A stretch of DNA of 18,849 bases from CAYVBJ01 sp964415185 (GCA_964415185.1 CAYPZI010000051.1:1-18849); one strand, 5' to 3'; counted from the stretch's first letter, positions 1-7,838 are shown. A program made the numbers and translations. The notes: generated from the sequence alone by a model not told the origin.

Positions 1-785
1 TTTTGCAAAACAATTGAAACCTGGGCACCTTTTTCAACACCAAGCAGTTTGTTGGCATTCGCTTTGTTTACTGCAATTTCGAGCATTCCGGAACTCCCGA
101 GATAAGCTACAGGTTCGCCGTCGGGCACACTGCCGTACGATTCACTGAGCCCTTTCAATATAGTATTACCTACATATATCCTGAAATCACGGTTTCCAAG
201 TGATCCGGCAAGCATCTCATCAGAAATATTGGTTACAAGGTTGCCGAAATGATCGATATGAACTACCCAGCCCTGAATACCGTCTCTGTCTACAATTGGT
301 ACAGCCCACCTGTATTTAACAATCTTTTCAAGTTTTTCTCCGAATTTCTGTACTTCAACACCGCTGGCAAGGTGTGCGGCAACAGGCGCAAAAATATCAA
401 TGCTATGATGTTTGCCTGATTTTTTATCGTACCAAAACTTACGGTTGGTCAGTTTTACTGCATCGTATTGAGACTCCTCTGCAATCAGTGAAAACACCCC
501 GTTGTCCGGGCCAACGAAATAGTGGCCTGAAACACACACTATGACCGGATTTATATCTGTAAGAATGCCGGGGTTGATAATGACCAGGTGAATGGTACCT
601 TTCGGAAATTTAAATGCGGCATTTTTCACGACCCAGGCACCTGCCATTACATCATGCGGGGGAATCTGGTTTGAAATATCCACAAGCCTTACTTCCGGGG
701 CAATATTCAGAATTACTGCTTTCAGTGAACTAACGTAATGATCTTCCAGCCCAAAATCGGTTGTAATAGTTAGTACAGGCTGCAT
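1..785 (-). CDS. SAM hydrolase / adenosyl-chloride synthase family (DUF62), 3' end cut by the window edge
   Basis: I translated this by hand from an ATG at 785. The frame stays open for 261 codons to base 1, and the C-terminal pattern suggests only a few residues are missing. The family (SAM_adeno_trans) hydrolyses S-adenosylmethionine to adenosine and methionine; relatives are the fluorinase and chlorinase. Family landmarks are TTDFG (8-12), VDIS (35-38), the YFVGPDNG block (89-96), DIFAP (130-134), a GNLVTNI-type block and the C-terminal SSG.LEIA segment. Of the Asp-Arg-His triad proposed for the archaeal hydrolase, only His is kept (H127). The Asp position is N71 and the Arg position is I78. 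The gene starts 2 bases after the dnaN stop, so the two are probably co-transcribed. Family membership is secure; the reaction catalysed is not. Confidence 0.88.
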   Translation of the reverse strand, partial: MQPVLTITTDFGLEDHYVSSLKAVILNIAPEVRLVDISNQIPPHDVMAGAWVVKNAAFKFPKGTIHLVIINPGILTDINPVIVCVSGHYFVGPDNGVFSLIAEESQYDAVKLTNRKFWYDKKSGKHHSIDIFAPVAAHLASGVEVQKFGEKLEKIVKYRWAVPIVDRDGIQGWVVHIDHFGNLVTNISDEMLAGSLGNRDFRIYVGNTILKGLSESYGSVPDGEPVAYLGSSGMLEIAVNKANANKLLGVEKGAQVSIVLQ

Positions 786-787
786 TC

Positions 788-1903
788 CTATACATAACTG
801 TTAAGCATCACTGGCATCACGAGCATCAGGATATCCTCTCCCTCACTTTCCTGAACGGGCTTTACAATACCTGCCCGGTTCGGTGTAGAAAATTCAAACA
901 AAACAACGTCACCTTCCACATTGCCGATTATATCGGCCAGGTAACGGGCATTAAATCCAATCTCCATCGGCTCGTAGTCGTAATCGCAGGATATGGTTTC
1001 TTTAGCCTCACTGCTTAAATCTATATCTTCGGCTCGAATTGTCAGTTTATCCTTGTCCAGCATAAGCCGGATCTGGCGGCTTGAAGAACTTGAAAAGACA
1101 GAAACCCGCTTTACGGTTGCCAGCATCTGGGCTTTTTCGATCGTGAGAAATTTGTCGTTCTCGCGGGGTATTACCGAATCATAATTCGGATACTGCTCGT
1201 TAATCAGCCTTGTAATCACAATTGTTTTCCCGCTTTTAAACTGGGCATGGTCATTTGATATGGCAAGCGTACAATATTCATCTTCAATTGCCTTTGCCAC
1301 AAGGTTCAGGGCCTTTTCGGGTACTATAAAACTCAGGGGTTCACTTGAACTGATATGTTCATTTGTAAACCTGACCAGCCTGTGGCCATCTGTTGCAACA
1401 AAGGTGCTTCCCTCCTCGCCTATGTCGAAAAAGACACCCATCATTGCCGGGCGTAAGTCATCATTGGAGACGGCAAACGATGTTTTCTCAATAGCATTCT
1501 TAACCAGCTTTGTTTCAGATTCAACAAAAACTGATTCCTTCATATCGGGAAGGGCCGGGAATTCGTCTGCTTCTTCACCTACCAGCTTATACGTTCCCTT
1601 GTCAGTTTTAAAAAGGATATTCTGCCTTTCATCTATTTCAAAAAAAACAGGTATGCCAGGCAGTTGCCGCAGTGTTTCGAGCAGCCTCCTCGCCGGTATA
1701 GCCACCGCGCCTTCTTCCTCGATTTCGGCTTCAATATATTCAATAATAGAAATTTCGAGATCCGTTGCCGTAATTTTCAGTTTTCCGTCTTCACTTTCAA
1801 ACAGTATGGTTTCAAGAATTGGCAGTGTGGCTTTTGTAGGTACAGCACCAATTACTGCCGAAAGACCCTGGTTCAAATCATTACTCAATACATTAAATTT
1901 CAT
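788..1903 (-). CDS. dnaN: DNA polymerase III beta subunit (sliding clamp)
   Basis: The product is a 371-residue protein of normal clamp length. It forms the dimeric ring that tethers DNA polymerase to the template and recruits partners through clamp-binding motifs. It begins MKFNVLSNDLNQGLSAV, followed by the family pattern TKATLPILETILFES (24-38), the FVATDGHRLVRF block near 168-179, and a C-terminal MPVMLNSYV tail at the usual MPMR position. Three clamp folds of about 120 residues fit the length. The ATG at 1903 has no Shine-Dalgarno motif upstream. dnaA, a frequent neighbour of dnaN elsewhere, is not next to it. Downstream lies a SAM-hydrolase gene 2 bases away. Upstream is a divergent 187-base region shared with the PorV-like gene. 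Confidence 0.97.
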   Translation of the reverse strand: MKFNVLSNDLNQGLSAVIGAVPTKATLPILETILFESEDGKLKITATDLEISIIEYIEAEIEEEGAVAIPARRLLETLRQLPGIPVFFEIDERQNILFKTDKGTYKLVGEEADEFPALPDMKESVFVESETKLVKNAIEKTSFAVSNDDLRPAMMGVFFDIGEEGSTFVATDGHRLVRFTNEHISSSEPLSFIVPEKALNLVAKAIEDEYCTLAISNDHAQFKSGKTIVITRLINEQYPNYDSVIPRENDKFLTIEKAQMLATVKRVSVFSSSSSRQIRLMLDKDKLTIRAEDIDLSSEAKETISCDYDYEPMEIGFNARYLADIIGNVEGDVVLFEFSTPNRAGIVKPVQESEGEDILMLVMPVMLNSYV

Positions 1904-1962
1904 AAAAATGGATTTTTAGTCAGATATTATCCGTATAAAATAGGGAGAATTAAGAAGATTCT

Positions 1963-1991
1963 ATACTAATAAAGAAATCTTTGTACCGCAA
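1963..1991 (-). promoter_or_regulatory. possible sigma-70-like promoter for dnaN
   Basis: Read on the minus strand, this stretch holds TTGCGG (1991-1986), a 17-base spacer, and TAGTAT (1968-1963), about 60 bases upstream of the dnaN ATG. The spacing is ideal but both boxes deviate from consensus, and members of this phylum often use a different -33/-7 pattern. Tentative. Confidence 0.25.
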
Positions 1992-1998
1992 CTTTTAG

Positions 1999-2031
1999 AA
2001 GCGATCTTATTAAATGATTTTTTAATCGCTT
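1999..2031. repeat. inverted repeat in the dnaN / PorV-like divergent region
   Basis: AAGCGAT (1999-2005) is matched by its exact complement ATCGCTT (2025-2031) across a 19-base A/T-rich spacer. A further TAAA/TTTA match is possible inside the spacer if a bulge is allowed. It lies between two divergent genes, so it could be an operator or an mRNA leader hairpin for the rightward gene. It has no T-run suited to termination. Chance occurrence is possible. Confidence 0.3.
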
Positions 2032-2090
2032 GTGTGATACAATTGCAATTCAGAAATGCTATATTCAGGTGCGAAATAAACGTTGACCTT

Positions 2091-3155
2091 GTGAAGTACA
2101 GCTTTACCACTTTTATACTCGTTGCAGTAGTTGCAGTTCCGTCTTACGCTCAGGATTTTGTTAATGCAAAGTTCGGCGGAGACTTTCTATCCGTTGGAGC
2201 AGGCGCCAGGGCCCTTGGTATGGGCAGTGCATATTCTGCAATTGCCCAAGATGTAACAGCAGCATACTGGAATGCTGCAGGTCTGGCCGATGTAGATAAA
2301 ATTGATATCGCATACATGCATTCCGAACGGTTTGCCGGTATCGTCAGCTTTGATTACGGTGCCGTTGCCTTTCCCCTTCGAACCGGAGATGCCGTGCTGG
2401 CACTCAGTATCTTCAGGCAGGGCGTGGATAATATCAAAAATACACTGAATGCCTTTGACAACGAACGCAACCTGCCGAGAGAAAATGCAGAAGCATTTTT
2501 TGAAGAATTCAGTGTTGCCGATCATGCTTTTTTCCTAACCTATGCCAAAAGAATGAATGAAAAATTCTCATGGGGAGCTACGGCTAAAGTAATTAACCAG
2601 CGAATCGGCCCGTTCGCCGATGCATGGGGTTACAGCCTTGATGTAGCTTTTAAATACAAACTGGGAAATACCTTCCTTGCTTTAAATGCCGTCGATGTTA
2701 CAACCATGATGAAATTCTGGACTGTTGACGAAGAGGCGTTCGGTGATTTTGAAGAGACTTTTGGCGATGAAATACCAAGCGGACAGAATGAACGCGTTTT
2801 ACCTACATTACGGCTGGGAGCCGGACGTAATTTTACCTTTGGCGATCTATTGCTCACTGCTGCTGCTGATGTTGATATGAGATTTGAAAACAGGCGCACA
2901 TTTTTTTTAAACACGGGAACAATAAGCTATGAACCTCACCTCGGTATTGAGGGAACTTATAAAGAAAGGGTAAGCCTTAGATTCGGACTTACTGATTTTA
3001 CAACAGACGAAAGAAATAATCTATTCTTATCGCCTACACTTGGTACCGGAATGCAATTCAATAAAATATTTATTGATTATGGATTTACCAACTTTAGCGG
3101 CTCGGCTGAAGTTTTGGGGCTTACGCACAGAATCTCGCTTCGCCTGACAATCTGA
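2091..3155 (+). CDS. PorV/PorQ-family outer-membrane beta-barrel protein
   Basis: This is a 354-residue barrel-type protein if started at the GTG at 2091. That start puts a clean signal peptide first (KYSFTTFILVAVVAVPSYAQ, cleaved before DF). An in-frame GTG at 2034 would add 19 residues ahead of the signal and looks less natural. The mature N-terminus reads FGGDFLSVGAGARALGMGSA, then DVTAAYWNAAGLA, the hallmark of the PorV/PorQ/UPF0164 proteins. In Bacteroidota, PorV works with the type IX secretion system as a shuttle for secreted proteins, but many paralogues have no known role. The rest is alternating polar/hydrophobic beta-strand sequence ending in LTHRISLRLTI. miaA begins 5 bases downstream. 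No other T9SS component is in the window, so a T9SS role is only a possibility. Confidence 0.85.
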   Translation: MKYSFTTFILVAVVAVPSYAQDFVNAKFGGDFLSVGAGARALGMGSAYSAIAQDVTAAYWNAAGLADVDKIDIAYMHSERFAGIVSFDYGAVAFPLRTGDAVLALSIFRQGVDNIKNTLNAFDNERNLPRENAEAFFEEFSVADHAFFLTYAKRMNEKFSWGATAKVINQRIGPFADAWGYSLDVAFKYKLGNTFLALNAVDVTTMMKFWTVDEEAFGDFEETFGDEIPSGQNERVLPTLRLGAGRNFTFGDLLLTAAADVDMRFENRRTFFLNTGTISYEPHLGIEGTYKERVSLRFGLTDFTTDERNNLFLSPTLGTGMQFNKIFIDYGFTNFSGSAEVLGLTHRISLRLTI

Positions 3156-3160
3156 CTTCT

Positions 3161-4093
3161 ATGTTATCCAAAATAGTAATTCTGGGGCCTACAGCTTCAG
3201 GAAAAACAGATTTAGCGACAGAACTCGCGAAATCCACAGATTCGGAAATTATATCTGCAGATTCGCGGCAGTGCTATAAATATCTCGACATTGGTACAGC
3301 CACACCCACACATGAACAGCTTCAGACAGTCCCTCATTACAATATTTCCATTCTCAATCCCGATGAGTATGACTCTGCAGCTCTGTTTAAAGAAAGAGCA
3401 GACAAGTGGACATCTGAAATTCTCAAAAGAAAACACCATGTCATTTACTGTGGCGGCAGCACCCTGCATTTACGGGGACTTATTCAGCCCTTTGATGATA
3501 TACCGCCATCAAATGAAAAAAACCTGGAACTGCTTGAAAGTAAACTAAAGCATAAAGGCGAGGAATACCTGCTGAATGAACTGGCTGAAACCGATCCCGG
3601 ATACCTGCAGAAAATTGACGGTTTCAACAAGCAAAGAATTTTCAGGGCTCTCGACGTTTACATGCAAACCGGCAAGCCTTTCAGCAGTTTCCATTCGGGA
3701 CATTCCGTAACGCCGCCTGACGACATGATTGTAATAGGGCTCCGTTATCCGAGAAAAAAACTTTATAACAGGATTAACGCAAGGGTTATAAGAATGGTTG
3801 AAAGCGGCCTTGTTGAAGAAACCAAATCAGTTCTGAAAAAAGGTTATTCAAGCCATGCTCAATCCCTTCAAACTGTTGGTTACAAACAAGTTATTGAACA
3901 CCTTGATGGAAAGTTATCATTTGAGCAAATGGTTGCCGATATTCAGACTCAGACCCGCAGATATGCCAAAAGGCAGATAACCTGGTTCAGACGCTGGAAG
4001 TTCATTGAGTGGATCGATGCGGATCAATTGACAGTTTCTGAACAATTAAAAAGTGTGGAACAGAAATTAGCAGCTAAGTTGCAGAAAGGTTAA
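3161..4093 (+). CDS. miaA: tRNA dimethylallyltransferase (MiaA)
   Basis: This 310-residue enzyme transfers a dimethylallyl group to N6 of A37 in tRNAs that read U-starting codons, the first step to ms2i6A. The P-loop is GPTASGKT (9-16). The catalytic-Asp region is ISADSRQ with D34, followed by DIGTATPT. The C-terminal QTQTRRYAKRQITWFRR segment is a strong family signature. The usual VGGTGLY motif reads YCGGSTLHLRGL here, a mild deviation. It starts 5 bases after the PorV-like stop with no Shine-Dalgarno motif, so it is probably read from the same transcript. The length is normal for the family. The identification is secure. Confidence 0.96.
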   Translation: MLSKIVILGPTASGKTDLATELAKSTDSEIISADSRQCYKYLDIGTATPTHEQLQTVPHYNISILNPDEYDSAALFKERADKWTSEILKRKHHVIYCGGSTLHLRGLIQPFDDIPPSNEKNLELLESKLKHKGEEYLLNELAETDPGYLQKIDGFNKQRIFRALDVYMQTGKPFSSFHSGHSVTPPDDMIVIGLRYPRKKLYNRINARVIRMVESGLVEETKSVLKKGYSSHAQSLQTVGYKQVIEHLDGKLSFEQMVADIQTQTRRYAKRQITWFRRWKFIEWIDADQLTVSEQLKSVEQKLAAKLQKG

Positions 4094-4134
4094 CTTTTAT
4101 TTTCCGAAAATTTACAGATTAATAAAAATCAATC

Positions 4135-4380
4135 ATGAAAGCTACAGTTAATATCACCCTTAGAAAATCCATTTTAGATCCCAAAGGTAAAGCCGCTCAT
4201 CATGCGCTCTCAACTCTCGGGCTGAATGATATCAAGGATGTCAGAATTGGCAAATTAATTGAGCTTGACATTGATACCAATGACAGGGAAAAAGCCAGGA
4301 AACTGGCTGATGAGGCGTGCAGCAAACTGCTGGCCAATGAAGTGATGGAAGATTACGATATTCAAATAGAAAATCAGTAA
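4135..4380 (+). CDS. purS: phosphoribosylformylglycinamidine synthase subunit PurS
   Basis: An 81-residue protein with the PurS pattern: an N-terminal strand MKATVNITLRKSILDPKGKA, then the HALSTLGL helix, the VRIGKLIELDI strand, and a final acidic strand. PurS dimers bridge PurQ (glutaminase) and the small form of PurL in the FGAM synthase complex, the fourth step of de novo purine synthesis. The presence of separate purS and purQ genes implies a short PurL elsewhere in the genome, because it is not in this window. It lies 41 bases after miaA and 6 bases before the ClpS-family gene. No Shine-Dalgarno motif precedes the ATG. Confidence 0.94.
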   Translation: MKATVNITLRKSILDPKGKAAHHALSTLGLNDIKDVRIGKLIELDIDTNDREKARKLADEACSKLLANEVMEDYDIQIENQ

Positions 4381-4386
4381 CTGCAA

Positions 4387-4704
4387 ATGAATTCGATGTA
4401 TCTCGTTTGTTCAGATGAAAAAAAGAAAGCGCCGGAAGTTGAGGTACTTGTTCTAGAGAAAGAGAAAGAAAAAGAACAAACCCCCTGGCGCTTGATTTTA
4501 TATGATGATGAAATCCATACATTTGATGAAGTCATCAATCAACTGATTAAGGCATTGGGCTGTTCCGTATCCGAAGCTGAAGATCTTACCTACAAAGTGC
4601 ATAATGAAGGCAAGGCAACAGTGTTTGAGGGCAGCTTTGAGGAATGCCTTAAAATCAACAATGTTTTGCAGGAAATTCAACTGGTAACTGAAATCAAAGG
4701 ATAA
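4387..4704 (+). CDS. clpS: ClpS-family protease adaptor, located between purS and purQ
   Basis: This 105-residue protein has a charged N-terminal arm containing the lysine/glutamate run EKEKEKE (about residues 24-30), then a ClpS core. WRLILYDDEIHTFDEVI corresponds to the canonical LLNDD..T...V region, and VHNEGKA to VHEKGKG. ClpS delivers N-degron substrates to ClpAP or ClpCP. Its pocket normally uses an Asn-Asp pair and a His. Here the His is kept, the Asn position is Asp, and the next position keeps Asp (YDDE in place of YNDD). An alternative ATG at 4396 would shorten the arm by three residues. The gene lies 6 bases after purS and 4 bases before purQ. Family assignment is strong; the binding specificity is uncertain. 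Confidence 0.85.
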   Translation: MNSMYLVCSDEKKKAPEVEVLVLEKEKEKEQTPWRLILYDDEIHTFDEVINQLIKALGCSVSEAEDLTYKVHNEGKATVFEGSFEECLKINNVLQEIQLVTEIKG

Positions 4705-4708
4705 AAGA

Positions 4709-5410
4709 GTGGCAGGAAAAATAGGTGTAATTGTATTTCCGGGTTCCAATTGCGATCATGATGCCTATCATGCTATGAAGCATGTACTGGGCATGGAAAC
4801 CAAATTTTTGTGGCATAAGGATAAGAACCTTTCCGATATTGATTTTTTGATAATACCTGGTGGTTTTTCGTACGGTGATTACCTCCGTTCAGGTGCAATT
4901 GCAAGATTTTCGCCTATTATGCAAGAGGTTGTGAAATATGCATCCGAAGGCAGGCCGGTAATTGGAATTTGCAATGGTTTTCAGATTCTGCTTGAAAGCG
5001 GATTGCTGCCGGGAGCCATGCGGCATAACCAAAATCTCAGGTTCATCTGCAAGGATGTTCATATCAGGGTGGAAAACAACCAAACCCTTTTCACAAACGG
5101 GCTTGATTCGGCTGAAGTGCTTTCTTTTCCCGTATCTCACGGTGAGGGAAACTACTTTATTGAAAATGAAGGGCTGAATGAATTAAAAGACAACGGCCAA
5201 ATCATTTTCAGGTATTGTGACCGCGAAGGCAATATAACACCGCAAGCCAATATTAACGGGTCGGTGGATTCAATTGCCGGCATATCGAATAAAGAAAAGA
5301 ATATTCTTGGAATGATGCCTCATCCCGAAAGAGCCATGGAAAAAATCCTGGGAAAAGAAGACGGCATCAGGTTTTTTAAATCGGTTTTTAATTCACTTCA
5401 AATAGCCTGA
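4709..5410 (+). CDS. purQ: phosphoribosylformylglycinamidine synthase subunit PurQ (glutaminase)
   Basis: A 233-residue class I glutamine amidotransferase that releases ammonia from glutamine for FGAM synthase. It begins with a GTG codon, 4 bases after the ClpS-family stop, with AAAGG a few bases upstream. Signatures are FPGSNCD (10-16), IIPGGFSYGDYLRSGA (48-63), the nucleophile C88 in GICNGFQILLE, and the H205/E207 pair in MMPHPERAM. The length matches small stand-alone PurQ rather than the fused large PurL. It works with PurS, encoded two genes upstream, and with a PurL encoded elsewhere. Confidence 0.96.
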   Translation: MAGKIGVIVFPGSNCDHDAYHAMKHVLGMETKFLWHKDKNLSDIDFLIIPGGFSYGDYLRSGAIARFSPIMQEVVKYASEGRPVIGICNGFQILLESGLLPGAMRHNQNLRFICKDVHIRVENNQTLFTNGLDSAEVLSFPVSHGEGNYFIENEGLNELKDNGQIIFRYCDREGNITPQANINGSVDSIAGISNKEKNILGMMPHPERAMEKILGKEDGIRFFKSVFNSLQIA

Positions 5411-5467
5411 ATAAAACGGTAAACATATCAAATCCCTCAATGGCTGAATGGCCCATAAATAACTCCT

Positions 5468-6232
5468 ATGAGTTCTGCTGATCAAAAAGATAAAATTTGC
5501 CTCTACAGTGACGGGCTGGTTAAGAAGTACAAGAAAAGAACTGTGGTAAACCGGGTTTCGATCAATGTGGAACAGGGTGAAATTGTTGGTTTGCTAGGGC
5601 CGAATGGTGCGGGAAAAACAACTACATTTTATATGTTTGTTGGAATCATACGCCCAAATGCGGGAAAAATATATCTTGATGATATGGATATAACAGGTAA
5701 ACCGATGTACCAGCGGGCAAGGATGGGAATCGGTTACCTTTCGCAGGAAGCAAGTGTATTCAGAAACCTGTCGGTGCGAGAAAATCTTGAAACCGTATTG
5801 GAATTTTTTCCCTACTCAAAAAAAGAGATCAATGAAAAAGTAGATAGCCTTATTGAAGAATTCGGGCTTGAACGATGCGAAAAAAATAAAGGGTACAGCC
5901 TTTCGGGAGGTGAAAGAAGAAGAACCGAAATAGCGAGAGCACTTGCCACTGATCCCAGCTTTATTCTTCTTGATGAACCGTTTGCCGGTGTCGATCCGAT
6001 TGCTGTAGAGGATATCCAGGAAATTGTAGCCCAGTTAAAGTACAGAAACATCGGAATTTTCATCACCGATCATAATGTACATGAAACACTTGCCATTACA
6101 GACAGGGCATACCTTATGTTTGACGGAAAAATACTCAAGGAAGGCACTGCTGAAATGCTCGCCGAGGATGAAGAAGCAAAAAAATTGTATCTTGGCAAAC
6201 AGTTTAAATTAGACCGATATCAACCGGAATAA
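5468..6232 (+). CDS. lptB: LPS export ABC transporter ATP-binding protein
   Basis: A 254-residue ABC ATPase with Walker A GPNGAGKTT (44-52), Q-loop YLSQEASVFRNL (Q93), signature LSGGERRRTEIARAL (145-159), Walker B FILLDEPFAGVDP (165-177) and switch His H202 in ITDHNVHETL. The phrase SQEASVFRNLSV and the ERRRTEIARAL signature are characteristic of LptB rather than of amino-acid or lipoprotein transporters. LptB powers extraction of lipopolysaccharide from the inner membrane with LptFG, which are not in this window. A 57-base gap separates it from purQ, and an upstream promoter is possible. The rhodanese gene follows 16 bases later. Confidence 0.93.
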   Translation: MSSADQKDKICLYSDGLVKKYKKRTVVNRVSINVEQGEIVGLLGPNGAGKTTTFYMFVGIIRPNAGKIYLDDMDITGKPMYQRARMGIGYLSQEASVFRNLSVRENLETVLEFFPYSKKEINEKVDSLIEEFGLERCEKNKGYSLSGGERRRTEIARALATDPSFILLDEPFAGVDPIAVEDIQEIVAQLKYRNIGIFITDHNVHETLAITDRAYLMFDGKILKEGTAEMLAEDEEAKKLYLGKQFKLDRYQPE

Positions 6233-6248
6233 CAGATTAATAATAGAG

Positions 6249-6569
6249 ATGGAAGAAATTAACGTACAATCACTGAAGGATAAAAAAGATCGAAACGAAT
6301 CCTTTTTCCTTTTGGATGTAAGGGAACAGTTTGAGTATCAAATTTCAAATATTGACGGTACATTAATCCCTTTAAAGGAAATACCGGACAGATTATCTGA
6401 AATTGAAGATCATAAAGATAAAGAAATAGTCGTAATGTGCCGGAGTGGAAACAGAAGCGCTGAAGCATGTAAATTTCTTGAGAAACAGGGCTTTAGCAAT
6501 GTAAAAAACCTGAAGGGCGGCATCAATGCATGGGCGCGCGAAATTGACAACTCACTACCGGTTTATTAG
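6249..6569 (+). CDS. single-domain rhodanese-like protein
   Basis: A 106-residue cytoplasmic rhodanese domain without a signal peptide. LLDVREQFEYQISNIDG (21-37) and the active-site loop CRSGNRS (64-70) are intact, with the persulfide-forming Cys at C64. The end GGINAWAREID is typical of single-domain sulfurtransferases of the GlpE/PspE type. The physiological sulfur acceptor cannot be inferred from the neighbours. It is the last gene of the plus-strand run and meets rho tail to tail, with 7 bases between the stop codons and no room for a separate terminator hairpin. Confidence 0.92.
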   Translation: MEEINVQSLKDKKDRNESFFLLDVREQFEYQISNIDGTLIPLKEIPDRLSEIEDHKDKEIVVMCRSGNRSAEACKFLEKQGFSNVKNLKGGINAWAREIDNSLPVY

Positions 6570-6576
6570 ACAAAAT

Positions 6577-7797
6577 TTAAGCTGTTGTCGCTGCGATTTG
6601 TGCAAACAGTTCGTCGTTACTTTCAGTCTGTTTAATCACTTTAAGCAACATCTGCATCGATTCCTTTGGTGACTTTTTAAGCAGAAAGCGTCTTACCATA
6701 TTTCTCTCGTCAATTGAATCGGAAATGAATTTATCATCATTTCTGGTACCCGAGGCAGCAATATTTATAGCGGGGAAAATTCTGTCGTTTGCAAGTTCCC
6801 TGTCTAATACGATTTCCATGTTGCCGGTGCCTTTGAATTCTTCAAAAATAAGGTCGTCCATGCGTGAATTGGTTTCGATCAGGCATGTTGCTATAATTGT
6901 CAGTGATCCCCCGTTCTCAATTTTCCGGGCAGATCCAAAAATCTTCTTGGGGATTTCAAGAGCCCTTATATCAAGCCCACCCGACAATGTCCGCCCGCTG
7001 CCCGACTGTGCGGCGTTGTACGCCCGGCCTAGGCGGGTAAGTGAATCAATCAGGAGTACTGCATCTTCCCCGTTTTCTGCTTTCCTTTTAACATATCCCA
7101 GGGCCATTTCCGATATGCGGACATGGCTTTCGGTAGGTTTGTCGTTCGATGAGGCAAAGACTTCGGCATTCGTAGAACGAAGAAAATCTGTCACCTCTTC
7201 GGGCCTTTCATCAACAAGCAAAATACCGGTATGTATATCAGGGTAATTCTCTGTCAGGCTTTGCGCTATTTTTTTTAACAATACGGTTTTACCGGTGCGC
7301 GGAGGCGACACAATTAAGGCTCTTTGGCCTCTTCCGATTGGAGCAATCAAATCGATAACACGAAGCTCGGTATCTTCTGCTTTCATTCCTAATTTTATAA
7401 ACTCTACGGGCATAATTGGGGTCTGAAGCTCAAACCTGTTAATTTTTTGCCACTCGGCTGCCTCTTTTCCATTAATTTTTTTTATAGAGTGCACATGCCT
7501 GTTCCCTTTTTGATCTTCCTCAAATTCTCCTTCGAGCAGAAGCCCCGTACGCAGGTCATGGTGCTTTACTTCATCAGGAAAGAGAAACGGGTCATTCGGC
7601 TCATAGCTGAATTCAAAATCGATTTTCCTGATGAAACCATATCCTTTTTGGTTGATTTCAAGAACACCGTTATATCGCCCTGCTATTCTGATATTTTGAT
7701 TTTTGTGAAACTTGGGTACGAAAACGTTCCCTCTTTTTCCCTGGCTTTTAGATTTGCCTTTTCCTTTTCGGCCTTTGTTTTTACGCGATTGTGCCAT
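6577..7797 (-). CDS. rho: transcription termination factor Rho with a short basic N-terminus
   Basis: The product has 406 residues. The ATP-driven hexameric helicase releases RNA polymerase from untranslated RNA. Domains in order: a Lys/Arg/Gly/Ser-rich tail (2-23), an OB-fold RNA-binding domain (about 36-118, with RNP1-like GYGFIR at 52-57), and a RecA-like ATPase. The ATPase shows P-loop PPRTGKT (165-171), DERPEEVTDFLR (197-207), Walker B VLLIDS (247-252), Q-loop SGSGRTLSGGLD and R-loop ETNSRMDD. The C-terminal FEEFKGTGNMEI and SGTR segments are typical. The helix bundle that begins E. coli Rho appears to be absent, replaced by the basic tail. It is transcribed leftward from the 180-base region at 7798-7977. 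Confidence 0.97.
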   Translation of the reverse strand: MAQSRKNKGRKGKGKSKSQGKRGNVFVPKFHKNQNIRIAGRYNGVLEINQKGYGFIRKIDFEFSYEPNDPFLFPDEVKHHDLRTGLLLEGEFEEDQKGNRHVHSIKKINGKEAAEWQKINRFELQTPIMPVEFIKLGMKAEDTELRVIDLIAPIGRGQRALIVSPPRTGKTVLLKKIAQSLTENYPDIHTGILLVDERPEEVTDFLRSTNAEVFASSNDKPTESHVRISEMALGYVKRKAENGEDAVLLIDSLTRLGRAYNAAQSGSGRTLSGGLDIRALEIPKKIFGSARKIENGGSLTIIATCLIETNSRMDDLIFEEFKGTGNMEIVLDRELANDRIFPAINIAASGTRNDDKFISDSIDERNMVRRFLLKKSPKESMQMLLKVIKQTESNDELFAQIAATTA

Positions 7798-7838
7798 TCA
7801 GCAGATTTTTAATATTGATTGTAACTGTTATTATGGTT

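Noticed and set aside
1260..1919. Long open frame of 219 codons on the plus strand across dnaN
   Set aside because: It is antisense to a secure dnaN gene, Ser-rich with no family features, and explained by the codon use of the gene on the other strand.
2034..2090. GTG at 2034 as the start of the PorV-like gene
   Set aside because: It adds 19 residues, with charged positions, before the signal peptide. The GTG at 2091 gives a standard signal. The choice is not certain because neither start has a Shine-Dalgarno motif.
4114..4125. The 12-mer ACAGATTAATAA before purS, repeated before the rhodanese gene (6232-6243)
   Set aside because: Both copies lie just upstream of start codons, which is mildly suggestive, but the sequence is A/T-rich and only two copies were seen, so chance is the simpler explanation.
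4450..4485. Repetitive GAGAAAGA-type stretch in the ClpS gene as a DNA repeat element
   Set aside because: It encodes the Lys/Glu-rich arm of the protein in frame and shows no array outside the gene, so it is treated as low-complexity coding sequence.
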